Shown here piece by piece: positions 9,138 to 17,855 of a DNA stretch of 64,000 nt; positions within the stretch are counted from its first letter, which is position 1, and every line of letters starts with the position of its first letter. The position numbers and the translations under genes were made by a program. Source of the DNA: Armatimonadota bacterium. Lineage in GTDB: Bacteria > Armatimonadota > UBA5829. The stretch covers positions 37,234 through 101,233 of the forward strand of contig JBDKUO010000033.1 of NCBI GenBank assembly GCA_039679645.1. Reading direction: 5' to 3'. The notes beneath the pieces were generated by a model, which searched no databases, was not told the origin of the DNA, and worked only from the letters and a program-made list of their open reading frames with translations.

Positions 9138-9794
9138 ATGAAAATCCGATTTCTGGGACATTCATCATTTCTGATAACGACTGCTGCCGGCACGCGGGTT
9201 CTCACCGATCCTTATGATCCAGGCGCATATCCGGGGACATTGGCTTATGATATCTTTAACGAGCCGGTGGATATAGTTACAATCAGTCATGACCATAAAG
9301 ACCACAACGCCGCGCATCTGGTAAAAGGCAGCCCTGTGATAATCCGCGGCAGCGGCAAATTTGGCGCCGAGGAGGTGGATTTCTTTGGAGTCGGAACATA
9401 TCACGATGACGTCAAAGGCACCAGGCGCGGCAAAAATACAGTGTTTGTTATGAGCGCGGACGGACTCAGGCTCGCGCATATGGGGGACTTGGGACACATT
9501 CTGACGTCGGATCAGGCGGCTGAGATCGGAGCTGTAGACGTAGCGCTGATCCCGGCCGGCGGGTTCTTCACTATCGATGCTTCGCAGGCCGCGAAGGTTG
9601 CGAATCAGGTCGAGGCAAAGATTATAATACCGATGCACTATCGCACGGCGAAGTGCTCGTTCAACATAACAGGAGTAGATGAGTTTATAGACGGCAAGCC
9701 GAACGTGCTTAAGCCTGCAGGCTCCGTCCTGGAAGTGACGGCAGGCAGCCTGCCCAGTTCGCAACAGATAGTTGTGCTCGAACCGGCGCTATAA
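9138..9794 (+). CDS. MBL-fold metal-dependent hydrolase (UPF0173-like)
   Basis: A 218-residue metallo-beta-lactamase-fold protein. The metal motif is SHDHKDHN (HxHxDH), preceded by VLTDPYDPGAYPGT, typical of the UPF0173/YtkL-like group. Further ligands are HMGDLGH and the C-terminal MHYRT. It should bind two metal ions and hydrolyse an ester or phosphoester; the substrate is unknown. No signal peptide is visible. It has its own consensus promoter and ends 3 bases from the stop of the convergent next gene. Confidence 0.9.
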   Translation: MKIRFLGHSSFLITTAAGTRVLTDPYDPGAYPGTLAYDIFNEPVDIVTISHDHKDHNAAHLVKGSPVIIRGSGKFGAEEVDFFGVGTYHDDVKGTRRGKNTVFVMSADGLRLAHMGDLGHILTSDQAAEIGAVDVALIPAGGFFTIDASQAAKVANQVEAKIIIPMHYRTAKCSFNITGVDEFIDGKPNVLKPAGSVLEVTAGSLPSSQQIVVLEPAL

Positions 9795-9797
9795 GGC

Positions 9798-10307
9798 TCA
9801 GTTGGCGGTTTTCATTGCTGCCATATCGATATCGGCCTGCTCTTTGAGCTTGGCCACACAGCCGGTAAGCACGTCTAGCATCGTCCGGCGGACGGCATCG
9901 GCCAAGCTGGGCACGTCGGCAAGGTCTTTTTCCTTGTTTACAATGTCGACAGAGGCAAGATATGTGCCGATTAGTTCGTGCGAAGGTATGCTCATCTCGC
10001 AGATTTTTGAGCAAAAGACGCCAAACGCGGCATCGTAATAGCCCTTAGTGTTGCCCATATTGCCGGCGCTGAGCCTGATGTAATCGGCAATAAGTTCGGC
10101 TCTGTAGAACTGGCGCTCCGAGGCAGTAAGCATTTCAAATCTGCCATGCGCGGAATTGACACCCCGCTGGGTAGCGGCGGCTTCATATTCCATCATCTTG
10201 TTGATGAGGTCACGAGCCTGCGCAGCGCTCGGTTTTTTATACGACGAACCGGAAGCTGCGGATTTGACTTGTCGAGTGGTCGGGACTTTTGTCTTTAGTT
10301 GTGGCAC
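9798..10307 (-). CDS. Hypothetical protein, alpha-helical
   Basis: I do not recognise this 169-residue protein. It starts with a basic, low-complexity N-terminus (about 1-30, Lys/Ser/Thr-rich), then a predicted all-helical body with little glycine or proline. Within the body, QFYRAELIADYIRLSAGNMGNTKG and YYDAAFGVFC stand out. No signal peptide or membrane segment. The start is GTG at 10307; GGTG lies 7 bases upstream. It is convergent with the MBL gene, and divergent from nadE across about 100 bases. Confidence 0.65.
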   Translation of the reverse strand: MPQLKTKVPTTRQVKSAASGSSYKKPSAAQARDLINKMMEYEAAATQRGVNSAHGRFEMLTASERQFYRAELIADYIRLSAGNMGNTKGYYDAAFGVFCSKICEMSIPSHELIGTYLASVDIVNKEKDLADVPSLADAVRRTMLDVLTGCVAKLKEQADIDMAAMKTAN

Positions 10308-10413
10308 TTTGCTACACCATCCTTGTCAGGACTTGGGCTGTCAGCCCTATGAGATATATCGGCGTAATTGCGCCCTGACTTGAGAACTTGCGCTGAATTA
10401 TAGGAGAAATGAA

Positions 10414-12153
10414 GTGAAAGATGGCCTTTCGCACAGCCTGCGTATTGCTCTTGCTCAGATAAACCAGACAGTGGGAGATATTGAAGGCAATACGCGCAAA
10501 ATCATAGACAATATCGCTCAGGCAAGGGAGCGCGGCGCTGATCTGGTTGTCTTTCCGGAACTGGCTGTGACAGGTTATCCGCCCGAGGATTTGCTCTTGA
10601 AGCAGGGCTTCGTGGAAGACAACGCCGCTGCCGTCAAAGAGATTGCCGCTGCTGCAAAGGATATAACCGCGATTGTCGGGTTTGTGGATGTGGCTAAAGA
10701 TATCTACAACGCCGCCGCAGTTATCCATAACGCCGAGATAGTCGGCATCCAGCACAAATTCTTTTTGCCCAACTATGGCGTCTTTGACGAGGACCGTTAT
10801 TTTCAGTCGGGCACAAAGGCACAGGTCTATACTCTGAACCAGGTGACCTTCGGTGTGGAAATCTGCGAGGACGCATGGTATGCCGGAGGTCCTCACACCA
10901 TAGAGGCTCTGGTCGGCGGAGCGCAGCTCATTATCGACATCAACTCCTCGCCGTTCCATCACGGCAAGTGGCGTTCCCGCGAGAGGATGTTGTGCACCCG
11001 CGCCAGCGACAACACCTGCGCATTTGTATATCTGAATGCGGTCGGCGGACAGGACGAACTGGTCTTTGACGGCCACTCGCTGGTAGTCGGGCCGACCGGC
11101 GACGTGGTGTTCAGGTGTAAGGCCTTTGAGGAGCAGCTCGCTATAGTCGATCTGGACCTCTCACTGGTAGAGCATCAGAGGCTGGTCGACCCGCGCAGGC
11201 GCAAGGCAAAGCTCAAAGGATCATCAGAGGTATGCGTGCCGGAGGTCGTGCTGGAAAGCGCGCAAAAGGTCGAGCGCAACGGCGGTGTGTCCGAGTCTGC
11301 ATGCCCCCCCGGTAAAGTCGAAGAAGTTTATAAGGCGCTGGTTGTCGGCACTCGAGACTATGTAAACAAGAACGGCTTTGAAAATGTGGTGCTGGGCATG
11401 AGCGGAGGTATAGACTCGGCCCTGACGGCCTGTATCGCCGTGGATGCTCTCGGCAAAGACAGGGTCAGGACACTGATAATGCCCTCCATGTATTCATCGA
11501 ACGAGACACAGTCCGACGCCGAGATTATCTCAAAGAACCTGGAGATCAAATACGACTGGATCGCTATCTCCGAGATTATGGGCTCATACAAAGATGCGCT
11601 CGCGAATGTGTTTGAGGGCACCGAGCCGGGAACAGCCGAAGAGAACCTCCAGGCGCGTATTCGAGGCAATTTGCTGATGGCACTGTCCAACAAGTTCGGC
11701 CTGCTGGTGCTCACGACCGGAAATAAGAGCGAGATGGCTTGCGGTTACTCCACTCTCTACGGCGATATGGCCGGCGGGTTCGCAGTTATCAAAGACGTGC
11801 CGAAGACACTCGTTTATAAGCTCGCCGAATATAGAAACTCAGTCTCGCCGGTGATCCCCGAGACGATTATTACCCGCCCGCCGTCAGCCGAGCTCAAACC
11901 CGATCAGAAAGACCAGGATACACTGCCGCCGTACGAAATCCTGGACCCGATAATTTCAGCATATGTGCAGGAAGACCGCAGCATCAAAGAGATAGTAGCC
12001 CTCGGCTTTGACGAAGACACCGTTCGGCGTGTGGTAAAGATGATCGACAGAAACGAATACAAACGCCGCCAGGCCGCGCCGGGAATCAAGATCACACCCA
12101 AGGCATTCGGGAGGGACAGAAGACTGCCTATTACGAACAGATACAGAGAATAG
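10414..12153 (+). CDS. nadE: Glutamine-hydrolysing NAD+ synthetase
   Basis: A 579-residue two-domain enzyme that amidates nicotinic acid adenine dinucleotide to NAD+ using ammonia released from glutamine. Residues about 5-260 form the nitrilase-type glutaminase with the Glu (VVFPELAVTGYPPEDLL), Lys (KFFLPNYGVFDE) and Cys (GVEICEDAWY) triad. Residues about 310-579 form the ATP-pyrophosphatase domain with the P-loop GMSGGIDSALT and the LTTGNKSEMACGY motif. The start is GTG at 10414 with AGGAG upstream; a nearby ATG at 10409 is out of frame and stops at once. Confidence 0.97.
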   Translation: MKDGLSHSLRIALAQINQTVGDIEGNTRKIIDNIAQARERGADLVVFPELAVTGYPPEDLLLKQGFVEDNAAAVKEIAAAAKDITAIVGFVDVAKDIYNAAAVIHNAEIVGIQHKFFLPNYGVFDEDRYFQSGTKAQVYTLNQVTFGVEICEDAWYAGGPHTIEALVGGAQLIIDINSSPFHHGKWRSRERMLCTRASDNTCAFVYLNAVGGQDELVFDGHSLVVGPTGDVVFRCKAFEEQLAIVDLDLSLVEHQRLVDPRRRKAKLKGSSEVCVPEVVLESAQKVERNGGVSESACPPGKVEEVYKALVVGTRDYVNKNGFENVVLGMSGGIDSALTACIAVDALGKDRVRTLIMPSMYSSNETQSDAEIISKNLEIKYDWIAISEIMGSYKDALANVFEGTEPGTAEENLQARIRGNLLMALSNKFGLLVLTTGNKSEMACGYSTLYGDMAGGFAVIKDVPKTLVYKLAEYRNSVSPVIPETIITRPPSAELKPDQKDQDTLPPYEILDPIISAYVQEDRSIKEIVALGFDEDTVRRVVKMIDRNEYKRRQAAPGIKITPKAFGRDRRLPITNRYRE

Positions 12154-12226
12154 AGCACGAAGCCCCCACCCGGCAAAACGTGCTTTGCTCAGCAGAGACT
12201 TCGTACTGCCGATTCAAATATTGCGA

Positions 12227-12352
12227 CTATTGGGTTTTGTTCTTTTTCTTTTTTGCAGGCTGGGGCGATCCGAATTCCTCGAATGATCCGCCCTTTTGTC
12301 CGGACACTTTGTTTTGTTTGGGTTTCTTCTGCTTGGCCTTTTTGTTTGCCAT
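12227..12352 (-). CDS. Small lysine-rich protein, 41 aa
   Basis: MANKKAKQKKPKQNKVSG opens a 41-residue, very basic protein: about a third lysine, no aromatic residues except two Phe, ending KKKKNKTQ. The ATG at 12352 has AAGGAG 9 bases upstream, which supports translation from here and not from the longer in-frame extension. No known function; such proteins may bind nucleic acid or ribosomes, which is inference. It lies convergent to nadE and divergent from the serine hydrolase gene. Confidence 0.65.
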   Translation of the reverse strand: MANKKAKQKKPKQNKVSGQKGGSFEEFGSPQPAKKKKNKTQ

Positions 12353-12511
12353 GGCAATCCGCTCCTTAAAGTATCTTAATACGCTTGTACCCTCCATTTG
12401 AAAACACAAAACGATACTGTCGATTTCATACGCGACCATGATGCATTTGCGAGCGCAGCGTTGTATTCTATAACTGATGGAGAAAAGAAAACATAGCTGG
12501 GGTTTGGCATT

Positions 12512-13600
12512 ATGACAGAGATGGCGTTCGACCGTGAGAAACTGGCAGCGGCACAACAGCTTTTTGAAGAAGGGATCAATAGGCAGTTATATCCCGGCGG
12601 AGCTATGCTGGTGTCGCAAAAAAATGTTGTGGTTATGCAGGTATGCGAAGGCCACACGAGCTTTATGCGAGAGAAGAGAGTTGACGAGAATACACTTTTC
12701 GACCTGGCATCTCTTACAAAGCCAATAGCAACTGCTCCGGCTGTGCTGCTGCTGTCTCAGAAAGGCTCGATCAGCCTCGACCAAAGCGTCACAGAGTTCT
12801 TCCCCGAAAGAAACTTGCCCCATCTTGAAAACGTAACACTGCGCCATCTGCTCACTCATTCGTCGGGTCTGCCGCCGTGGCGCGCTCTATATTCGGACGG
12901 CCATACACGTGAGCAGGCTATCGATGAACTGTTTACAATCGAACCCGAGTATGAGCCGGGGACGGTCTATGCATATAGCTGCCTGGGATACATCCTGCTC
13001 GGCCTTGTTATAGAAAAGGCGAGTGGTGAGAGTCTTGACCGGTTTGCGCGCAGGCATCTCTTCGAGCCTATGGACATGCCCAATACATTGTTCAGCCCAG
13101 CCATGATCAGAGGTCCGCATAAATATGCATTTGCCGCAACAGACCATTCGCAGACAAGAGATCGAATGCTCAACGGTGAGGTCCACGACGATAACGCCTT
13201 CGCACTGGGCGGCGCTGCCGGAAACGCAGGGCTTTTTTCGAATATCCAAGACCTGGCAGCATTTTGCAGGCGCATCACAATTCAGGAGCAATCGTGCGAA
13301 AATATACCACTAAATAATGCTGTTCTTAAGCTTATGTTCCAAAATGCTTTGCCCGACAGCATCGGCAGTCAGAGCATAGGCTGGTTCATGAAAGGCAATA
13401 ACATGCTCCCTGCCGGGGACTTTGTGTCTAATTTTGCCATTGGTCACTCCGGGTTCACGGGTACGGGAATAGTAATCGACCCTGCTTATGAGCTGTTTGT
13501 GATCTTGCTGACCAATAGAGTCTGCCTTGGTGACGATGGATTGGAGTTCAGAAAACTGCGCCGCCGTGTTTTTGATGCCATAGTCGGCGCTATTGTGTGA
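12512..13600 (+). CDS. Serine hydrolase, class C beta-lactamase/esterase fold
   Basis: A 362-residue protein with the three motifs of the penicillin-binding-protein-like serine hydrolases: S67-L-T-K70 (SxxK, nucleophile Ser67), Y150-S-C in YAYSCLGY (YxN-like) and HSG in GHSGFTGTG near the C-terminus. LRHLLTHSSGLPPW is the typical beta-lactamase family segment. No signal peptide, so an intracellular esterase or peptidase is more likely than a periplasmic beta-lactamase. Some relatives are fused to NagZ in peptidoglycan recycling, but nothing here confirms that. Confidence 0.88.
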   Translation: MTEMAFDREKLAAAQQLFEEGINRQLYPGGAMLVSQKNVVVMQVCEGHTSFMREKRVDENTLFDLASLTKPIATAPAVLLLSQKGSISLDQSVTEFFPERNLPHLENVTLRHLLTHSSGLPPWRALYSDGHTREQAIDELFTIEPEYEPGTVYAYSCLGYILLGLVIEKASGESLDRFARRHLFEPMDMPNTLFSPAMIRGPHKYAFAATDHSQTRDRMLNGEVHDDNAFALGGAAGNAGLFSNIQDLAAFCRRITIQEQSCENIPLNNAVLKLMFQNALPDSIGSQSIGWFMKGNNMLPAGDFVSNFAIGHSGFTGTGIVIDPAYELFVILLTNRVCLGDDGLEFRKLRRRVFDAIVGAIV

Positions 13601-13637
13601 TGAGAATAACTTTTTTTGCTTGTTTTTTGTTTTACTA

Positions 13638-13666
13638 TTGACATGACGGGTAGAAGCGATTATACT
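13638..13666 (+). promoter_or_regulatory. Sigma70-like promoter before response regulator
   Basis: TTGACA at 13638-13643 and TATACT at 13661-13666, spacer 17. Predicted start near 13673, giving a 50-base leader. Confidence 0.8.
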
Positions 13667-13722
13667 AAGCCCAGATGAGTTACTGCCGGAAGGCAAATAC
13701 ATAAACGAGGTAAGTATAGGAT

Positions 13723-14466
13723 ATGGAAAACGTGCTCAAGAAGGATGAGACCGGAGCAGGTAAGCCCCGGGTGCTGGTGATAGACGACGAGGAGAACGTT
13801 TGTGAGCTTATCACCCTTTATTTCGAAAAAGCGGGTTATGAGGTCATTTGCACCGGCGAGGGCAACGAGGGTGTGGACATGGTCCGAACCCAAAAACCGG
13901 ATCTCGTGATTCTTGACCTTATGCTTCCTGGAATCGATGGGCTTGACGTCTGCAAGGAAATCCGAAAGACAAGCAATGTTCCTCTCATTATGCTCAGCGC
14001 AAGAGTGGACGAGGTCGACCGGGTCCTTGGACTGGAAATAGGCGCGGATGATTATGTAACCAAGCCGTTCTCACCGAGAGAACTGCTGGCTCGCGTAAAA
14101 GCAGTTCTGCGAAGAGCCGCCTATGTGCCCAGCCCGGATGAGCAGCAAGTTCTTAATATGCCAGGCCTCTCCGTAAGCAGGATTTCAAGAGAAGTCATAG
14201 TAGGTGAACAGCGCATTGATCTGACCCCGAAAGAGTTCGACCTTCTATGGTACCTTGCCTCGAATCGAAACCGCGTGTTTACCCGCGAGCAGCTCCTGGA
14301 GCAGGTGTGGGCATACCAGGAGTTCTATGGAGACGAGAGAACAGTAGATCAGCACATCAAGAGGCTCCGCAGAAAAATCGAGATCAACGGCAGCCCGTGC
14401 AGGATTACAACTATCTGGGGCGTTGGCTACAAGTTTGAGATAAGAGAGCCTGCGGCAGCCCTTTAA
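13723..14466 (+). CDS. OmpR/PhoB-family response regulator
   Basis: A 247-residue protein. Receiver domain at about 15-130 with acidic pair D21/D22, phosphoacceptor D65 (VILDLMLPGIDG) and K114 (YVTKPF). Winged-helix DNA-binding domain at about 150-240 (LTPKEFDLLWYLASN, VFTREQLLEQVW, VDQHIKRLRRKIE, WGVGYKF). All phosphorylation residues are present. No kinase gene is next to it, so it is an orphan regulator in this window. It has its own promoter and ends at a strong bidirectional terminator. Confidence 0.95.
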   Translation: MENVLKKDETGAGKPRVLVIDDEENVCELITLYFEKAGYEVICTGEGNEGVDMVRTQKPDLVILDLMLPGIDGLDVCKEIRKTSNVPLIMLSARVDEVDRVLGLEIGADDYVTKPFSPRELLARVKAVLRRAAYVPSPDEQQVLNMPGLSVSRISREVIVGEQRIDLTPKEFDLLWYLASNRNRVFTREQLLEQVWAYQEFYGDERTVDQHIKRLRRKIEINGSPCRITTIWGVGYKFEIREPAAAL

Positions 14467-14484
14467 GGGGCATAACAATATAAC

Positions 14485-14520
14485 AAAAACAGGGAGAGCG
14501 TCTCGGCTCTCCCTGTTTTT
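14485..14520. terminator. Bidirectional rho-independent terminator
   Basis: The stem CAGGGAGAGC/GCTCTCCCTG (14490-14515) with a 6-base loop is flanked by five A on the left and a T run on the right, so it can serve both convergent genes. Confidence 0.92.
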
Positions 14521-15189
14521 TTATTGATTAGTAACATCCTCTACACCGTATCGGTAAAGCAGCCTGTTGCGCTCTTCGCTTATACACTCGTCAGGTATCG
14601 TGTGCGCTCCTCCAATCGCGGCAGCGTTGATATAGATAAAGGCCGCTTTCTCCAGCACACGGCAGGCTGCAACAGCCTCACTAAGTGTGCGCCCGCCTGC
14701 AACCGCTCCATGATTGGCCAGCAGAACCGCCGCTGAGTCATCTCCAATCGCTGCACAAGCCTCTTCCGAGAGGTCTTTGCTCCTGCCGCCTGAGGCGTAT
14801 CCTGTACATCGCACCTCACCGCCTATTATCTGAGCCATATCTTCAACAATCACCGGAAGCGATTTATGCGCACACGCCATACACGTCGCATAAGGGGCAT
14901 GTGTATGCACAAATGCATCCAGATCCGGTCTCATGGCCAGCAGCCGCCTGTGAAGCTCTGTCTCAGACGAAGGGACTCTTTGGCCGCTGACTTTCTTGCC
15001 CTCCATAGAGACGACAACGAAGTCTTCAGGGCTCATCGCAGCATAGTCCACAGCCGAGGGAGTAATAAGAAAGCCTTCATCCACTCTCACTGAGATATTG
15101 CCCCATGTGCCTATGAAATGTCCAATATCGGATAGATACAGGCAGGCTTTTATGATCTCCTGCCGGAGCTGCAATGTGTCTTTCACCAT
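14521..15189 (-). CDS. Class II aldolase/adducin family protein
   Basis: A 222-residue protein related to L-fuculose-phosphate aldolase and similar zinc enzymes. Visible signatures are GNISVRV and the ITPSAV segment near the N-terminus, the zinc-binding VHTHAPYATCMA (HxH) and LLANHGAVAGG for the third His. It probably cleaves or epimerises a sugar phosphate; the exact substrate is not readable. I place the start at ATG 15189, with AAGGA 9 bases upstream; a GTG at 15195 is too close to that site. The CT-rich leader element lies directly upstream. Confidence 0.88.
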   Translation of the reverse strand: MVKDTLQLRQEIIKACLYLSDIGHFIGTWGNISVRVDEGFLITPSAVDYAAMSPEDFVVVSMEGKKVSGQRVPSSETELHRRLLAMRPDLDAFVHTHAPYATCMACAHKSLPVIVEDMAQIIGGEVRCTGYASGGRSKDLSEEACAAIGDDSAAVLLANHGAVAGGRTLSEAVAACRVLEKAAFIYINAAAIGGAHTIPDECISEERNRLLYRYGVEDVTNQ

Positions 15190-15202
15190 AACCACACGTC
15201 CT

Positions 15203-15230
15203 TTTTTATATAGCTGAGAGTGGAGAGCCC
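15203..15230 (-). repeat. CT-rich leader element, copy before class II aldolase
   Basis: On the minus strand it reads GGGCTCTCCACTCTCAGC followed by TATATAAAAAAGGA, running into the Shine-Dalgarno sequence of the downstream gene, as at cdsA and dxs. Confidence 0.6.
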
Positions 15231-15257
15231 ATGCTTCCGTGATCGGTGCGCACTTCC

Positions 15258-16571
15258 CTAAATCTTCACTTCGCCTATTGTGTAAAATGACCCCGTCACC
15301 AATATCAGATCATTCTTGTCTGCAATCTCAAGCGCCCGGCTCACAGCATCCGGCACATTTCCGGCAATCTCGACGTTATCACAGTGCTTTCTGGCTTCGA
15401 CCGCAAGTTTCTCAGCGGGCAGAGCCTTTTTCCACTTGGACTGCGTAGCGATTACATCCGACGCCATGGGCGCAAGCCTCGCAAGCACGCCTTCGCATGG
15501 GTGAGTGCTCAGCATCCCAATAACGAGTATAAGTTTTTCGTATTTGAAGTTTTCGCGTACGGCTCTGGCCAGACTCCTGGCTGCAGCGGGGTTATGCGCG
15601 CCATCCACTATCAGCTTGGGGTTGTCTCGCATCACTTCCAGCCGCCCGGGGATATAAGCATAAGATATTCCCGCGCGAATAGCCTGCTGCGGTATTCGGA
15701 CTTCGTACTTTTCCAGGGCAAGCACGGTAGCAATCGCCGTAGCCGCATTGATATGCTGAAACTGGCCTATCAGTCCGGGTTTCAGACCGATCATCTGCAT
15801 CTGCGGGCCGCGAATCGAAAAATTGTCATCTTTGCTCGTATATTTGAACTGGACATCAGCGGATGGAGAACCCGATTTTCTGGCATGCGAACTTATTACT
15901 CTCCAGACCTCAGCGCCTTCCTGCCTTGCACGGTCCAGTATCACCCGCCAAGCCTCTTCGTCATCAACCGCAGTCACAAGCAGGCTGCCGGTCTTGATAA
16001 TCCCAGCTTTCTCAAACGCAATTTTGCCTACCGTATTGCCCAGGCGTTCCATATGATCCAGACTGACGTTCGTGATAACCGCCACGTAAGGCTCTACTAT
16101 GTTGGTGGCGTCGAACCTGCCGCCCATACCCACTTCCAGCACGGCAAAATCGACTCGCTGCCGTGCGAAATAGAGATATGCGGCCATTGTTTTGACCTCA
16201 AACTCTGTCACGGGTCCCAGATCAGTTTCACTGAACTTATCGGCGACCGGCTTGATCTCGCTGATGATCTCGGCAAACTCTTCTCTGCCGATCATTCGCC
16301 CGTCAATCTGTATTCTTTCGCGCATATCCCGGACATAAGGGGACATATAGAGCGCCGTCCGATATCCCGCCTCGCTGAGGATCGCCTGAATGAACGCGGC
16401 GGTAGAGCCTTTGCCGTTTGTCCCGGCGACATGTATAACCCTGAGCTGTTTGTGAGGACTGCCTAAGGCTTCCGAAAGGGTTCTGATTCTGTCCAGGCCG
16501 AACTTTATTCCAAATTTCAGGAGCCCGTTCATGTAGTCGAGCGCCTGGTCGTATGTAAGGTTTTCGCTCAT
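15258..16571 (-). CDS. folC: Folylpolyglutamate synthase/dihydrofolate synthase
   Basis: A 437-residue Mur-ligase-type enzyme that joins glutamate to dihydropteroate and/or to folates. Evidence: HVAGTNGKGSTAAFI P-loop near residue 46-60, the FEVKTMAAYLYFARQRVDFAVLEVGMGGRFDATN stretch (split by the family signature VLEVGMGGRFDATN), SLDHMERLGNTVGKIAFEKAGI, and the C-terminal DGAHNPAAAR. Length is normal. The ATG follows GGATGG. Upstream (right) lies a patch of overlapping palindromes separating it from the Fic gene. Confidence 0.95.
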   Translation of the reverse strand: MSENLTYDQALDYMNGLLKFGIKFGLDRIRTLSEALGSPHKQLRVIHVAGTNGKGSTAAFIQAILSEAGYRTALYMSPYVRDMRERIQIDGRMIGREEFAEIISEIKPVADKFSETDLGPVTEFEVKTMAAYLYFARQRVDFAVLEVGMGGRFDATNIVEPYVAVITNVSLDHMERLGNTVGKIAFEKAGIIKTGSLLVTAVDDEEAWRVILDRARQEGAEVWRVISSHARKSGSPSADVQFKYTSKDDNFSIRGPQMQMIGLKPGLIGQFQHINAATAIATVLALEKYEVRIPQQAIRAGISYAYIPGRLEVMRDNPKLIVDGAHNPAAARSLARAVRENFKYEKLILVIGMLSTHPCEGVLARLAPMASDVIATQSKWKKALPAEKLAVEARKHCDNVEIAGNVPDAVSRALEIADKNDLILVTGSFYTIGEVKI

Positions 16572-16638
16572 TAAACCATCCGATATTTTTGCCTAGTGTT
16601 GCATGAAACTGGGTTTTGTGAAACAAAAGAAAAATTGC

Positions 16639-16730
16639 GTCTCACAAATGAGACACTAGAACATTTGTGTCTCATTACGCAGTCTTTTGTGGGTCACAAA
16701 ATAGTTTGTGTCTCAATAGTGAGGCACAAA
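16639..16730. repeat. Cluster of overlapping palindromes between fic and folC
   Basis: Four inverted repeats are packed into 92 bases: GTCTCA-4-TGAGAC (16639-16654), AATGAGACAC-10-GTGTCTCATT (16647-16676), TTTTGTG-3-CACAAAA (16685-16701) and an 11-bp near-perfect TTTGTGTCTCA hairpin (16705-16730) directly after the fic stop. The first two share an arm, so they are alternatives. They could be a terminator plus operators for folC or an RNA switch; none of this is shown. Confidence 0.7.
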
Positions 16731-17840
16731 CTAAATATCCTCTGCTATTTTTAGTAGTTGCCTAAAACATAACCACGCAGGAGAACGCCCCGACTGCCTG
16801 CGTATTGTAAGAAGTACGCCGTTGTCTATTAGCGACTTTAGAGCACGCTGTGCAGTGCTTCGCCGTAAACAGGAACGTGATATGAAATAGTTGCTGTTGA
16901 AAATAGGTCTGTCGAATATGGTATCCAAAATTTGCAGCGAGTACTGCGAATGCGTCACCTCAGGGATTTCCTGCTTCATCTGGTTATAGAGGTCTATAAT
17001 CGCTCTGGCCTTGCGGTTGTTTTCCTCCGCCTGTTCCAAAATAGCTTGCAAGAAGAAAGATATCCAGCCATTCCAATCACCCTTCCTAGATATGGCGTTG
17101 AGTCGATTGTAGTATATTTCATGGTTCCGATCAAGATATCCACTTATATAAAACATTGGGCTTGAGAGCAATTCTTTGCCATACAAGATGAGCGGAACAA
17201 GTATACGCCCAATCCTGCCATTGCCGTCACGGAATGGGTGAATCAATTCGAACTGCGCTTTCAACACCGCCAGTTGCACCAGAGGGTCTTTCTCCTCGGC
17301 ATGGACATATGCTTCCCAGTTCTGAAAAGCGGGCATAACATTTTGCGGCATGGGTGGAACAAATGTGGCTCGTTCTATCGGTGTGCCATAAGCAGCGATA
17401 TAGTTTTGAGTGGTTCGCACGCTGCCAGGTATTTTATCTTCACTGCGAATGACACCAGAGAGTAATATGCGATGCAAATCTAGTATAAGGTTGATGCAAA
17501 TCGGCCTCTTTCCCATATCATTGACTGCGGTTCCCATAGCGCGCCTGTAATTGAGAACTTCCTGAAGGTCGTCACGTTTTTCCTGGCTGACCTTGATGTT
17601 AGGGCTGGCCTCAAACTCAAGAACCTCTTCCATGGATGTGATTGTTCCCTCGATCTTCGATGAAACCACCGCTTCCTGGGTCATAAGAGGCGATAGCAGA
17701 ACTTGTGGGTTAACAATGCCTTGCAGTATTCCGTCATAACGCGCCAATGCCGCGTTGGCTTTTCCAATCAGCGTGACGTGAGCAGCCCAGTCAATCAGCC
17801 CCTCTTTCAACGGAAGTCTTTCAGGGATGTAAGGTTCCAA
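16731..17840 (-). CDS. Fic family protein with inhibitory helix and C-terminal wHTH
   Basis: A 369-residue Fic AMP-transferase (or de-AMPylase). The N-terminal Fic_N region carries S60-S-K-I-E64-G65, matching the (S/T)xxxE(G/N) autoinhibitory motif of class II Fic proteins. The catalytic loop is H201-PFRDGNGRIGR, complete. The C-terminal 80 residues look like a winged helix (SRSCLRRSTAQRALKSLIDNGVL). The target is unknown; auto-modification or housekeeping roles are common. Start TTG at 17840 follows AGAGGTG. It lies 15 bases downstream of the BioD/DRTGG gene, so probably the same transcript. Confidence 0.92.
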   Translation of the reverse strand: MEPYIPERLPLKEGLIDWAAHVTLIGKANAALARYDGILQGIVNPQVLLSPLMTQEAVVSSKIEGTITSMEEVLEFEASPNIKVSQEKRDDLQEVLNYRRAMGTAVNDMGKRPICINLILDLHRILLSGVIRSEDKIPGSVRTTQNYIAAYGTPIERATFVPPMPQNVMPAFQNWEAYVHAEEKDPLVQLAVLKAQFELIHPFRDGNGRIGRILVPLILYGKELLSSPMFYISGYLDRNHEIYYNRLNAISRKGDWNGWISFFLQAILEQAEENNRKARAIIDLYNQMKQEIPEVTHSQYSLQILDTIFDRPIFNSNYFISRSCLRRSTAQRALKSLIDNGVLLTIRRQSGRSPAWLCFRQLLKIAEDI

Positions 17841-17855
17841 AGTATCTACACCTCT

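Noticed and set aside
9798..10307. Loose resemblance of the hypothetical protein to phycobilisome-type helices
   Set aside because: Only a few helical residues agree; no chromophore cysteine context or neighbouring genes support it.
15384..16466. Long open frame antisense to folC
   Set aside because: folC on the other strand is certain; the antisense frame lacks a family, a ribosome site and plausible composition. The same holds for the frames at 57637-58479 (+), 10312-11076 (-) and 59898-60818 (+).
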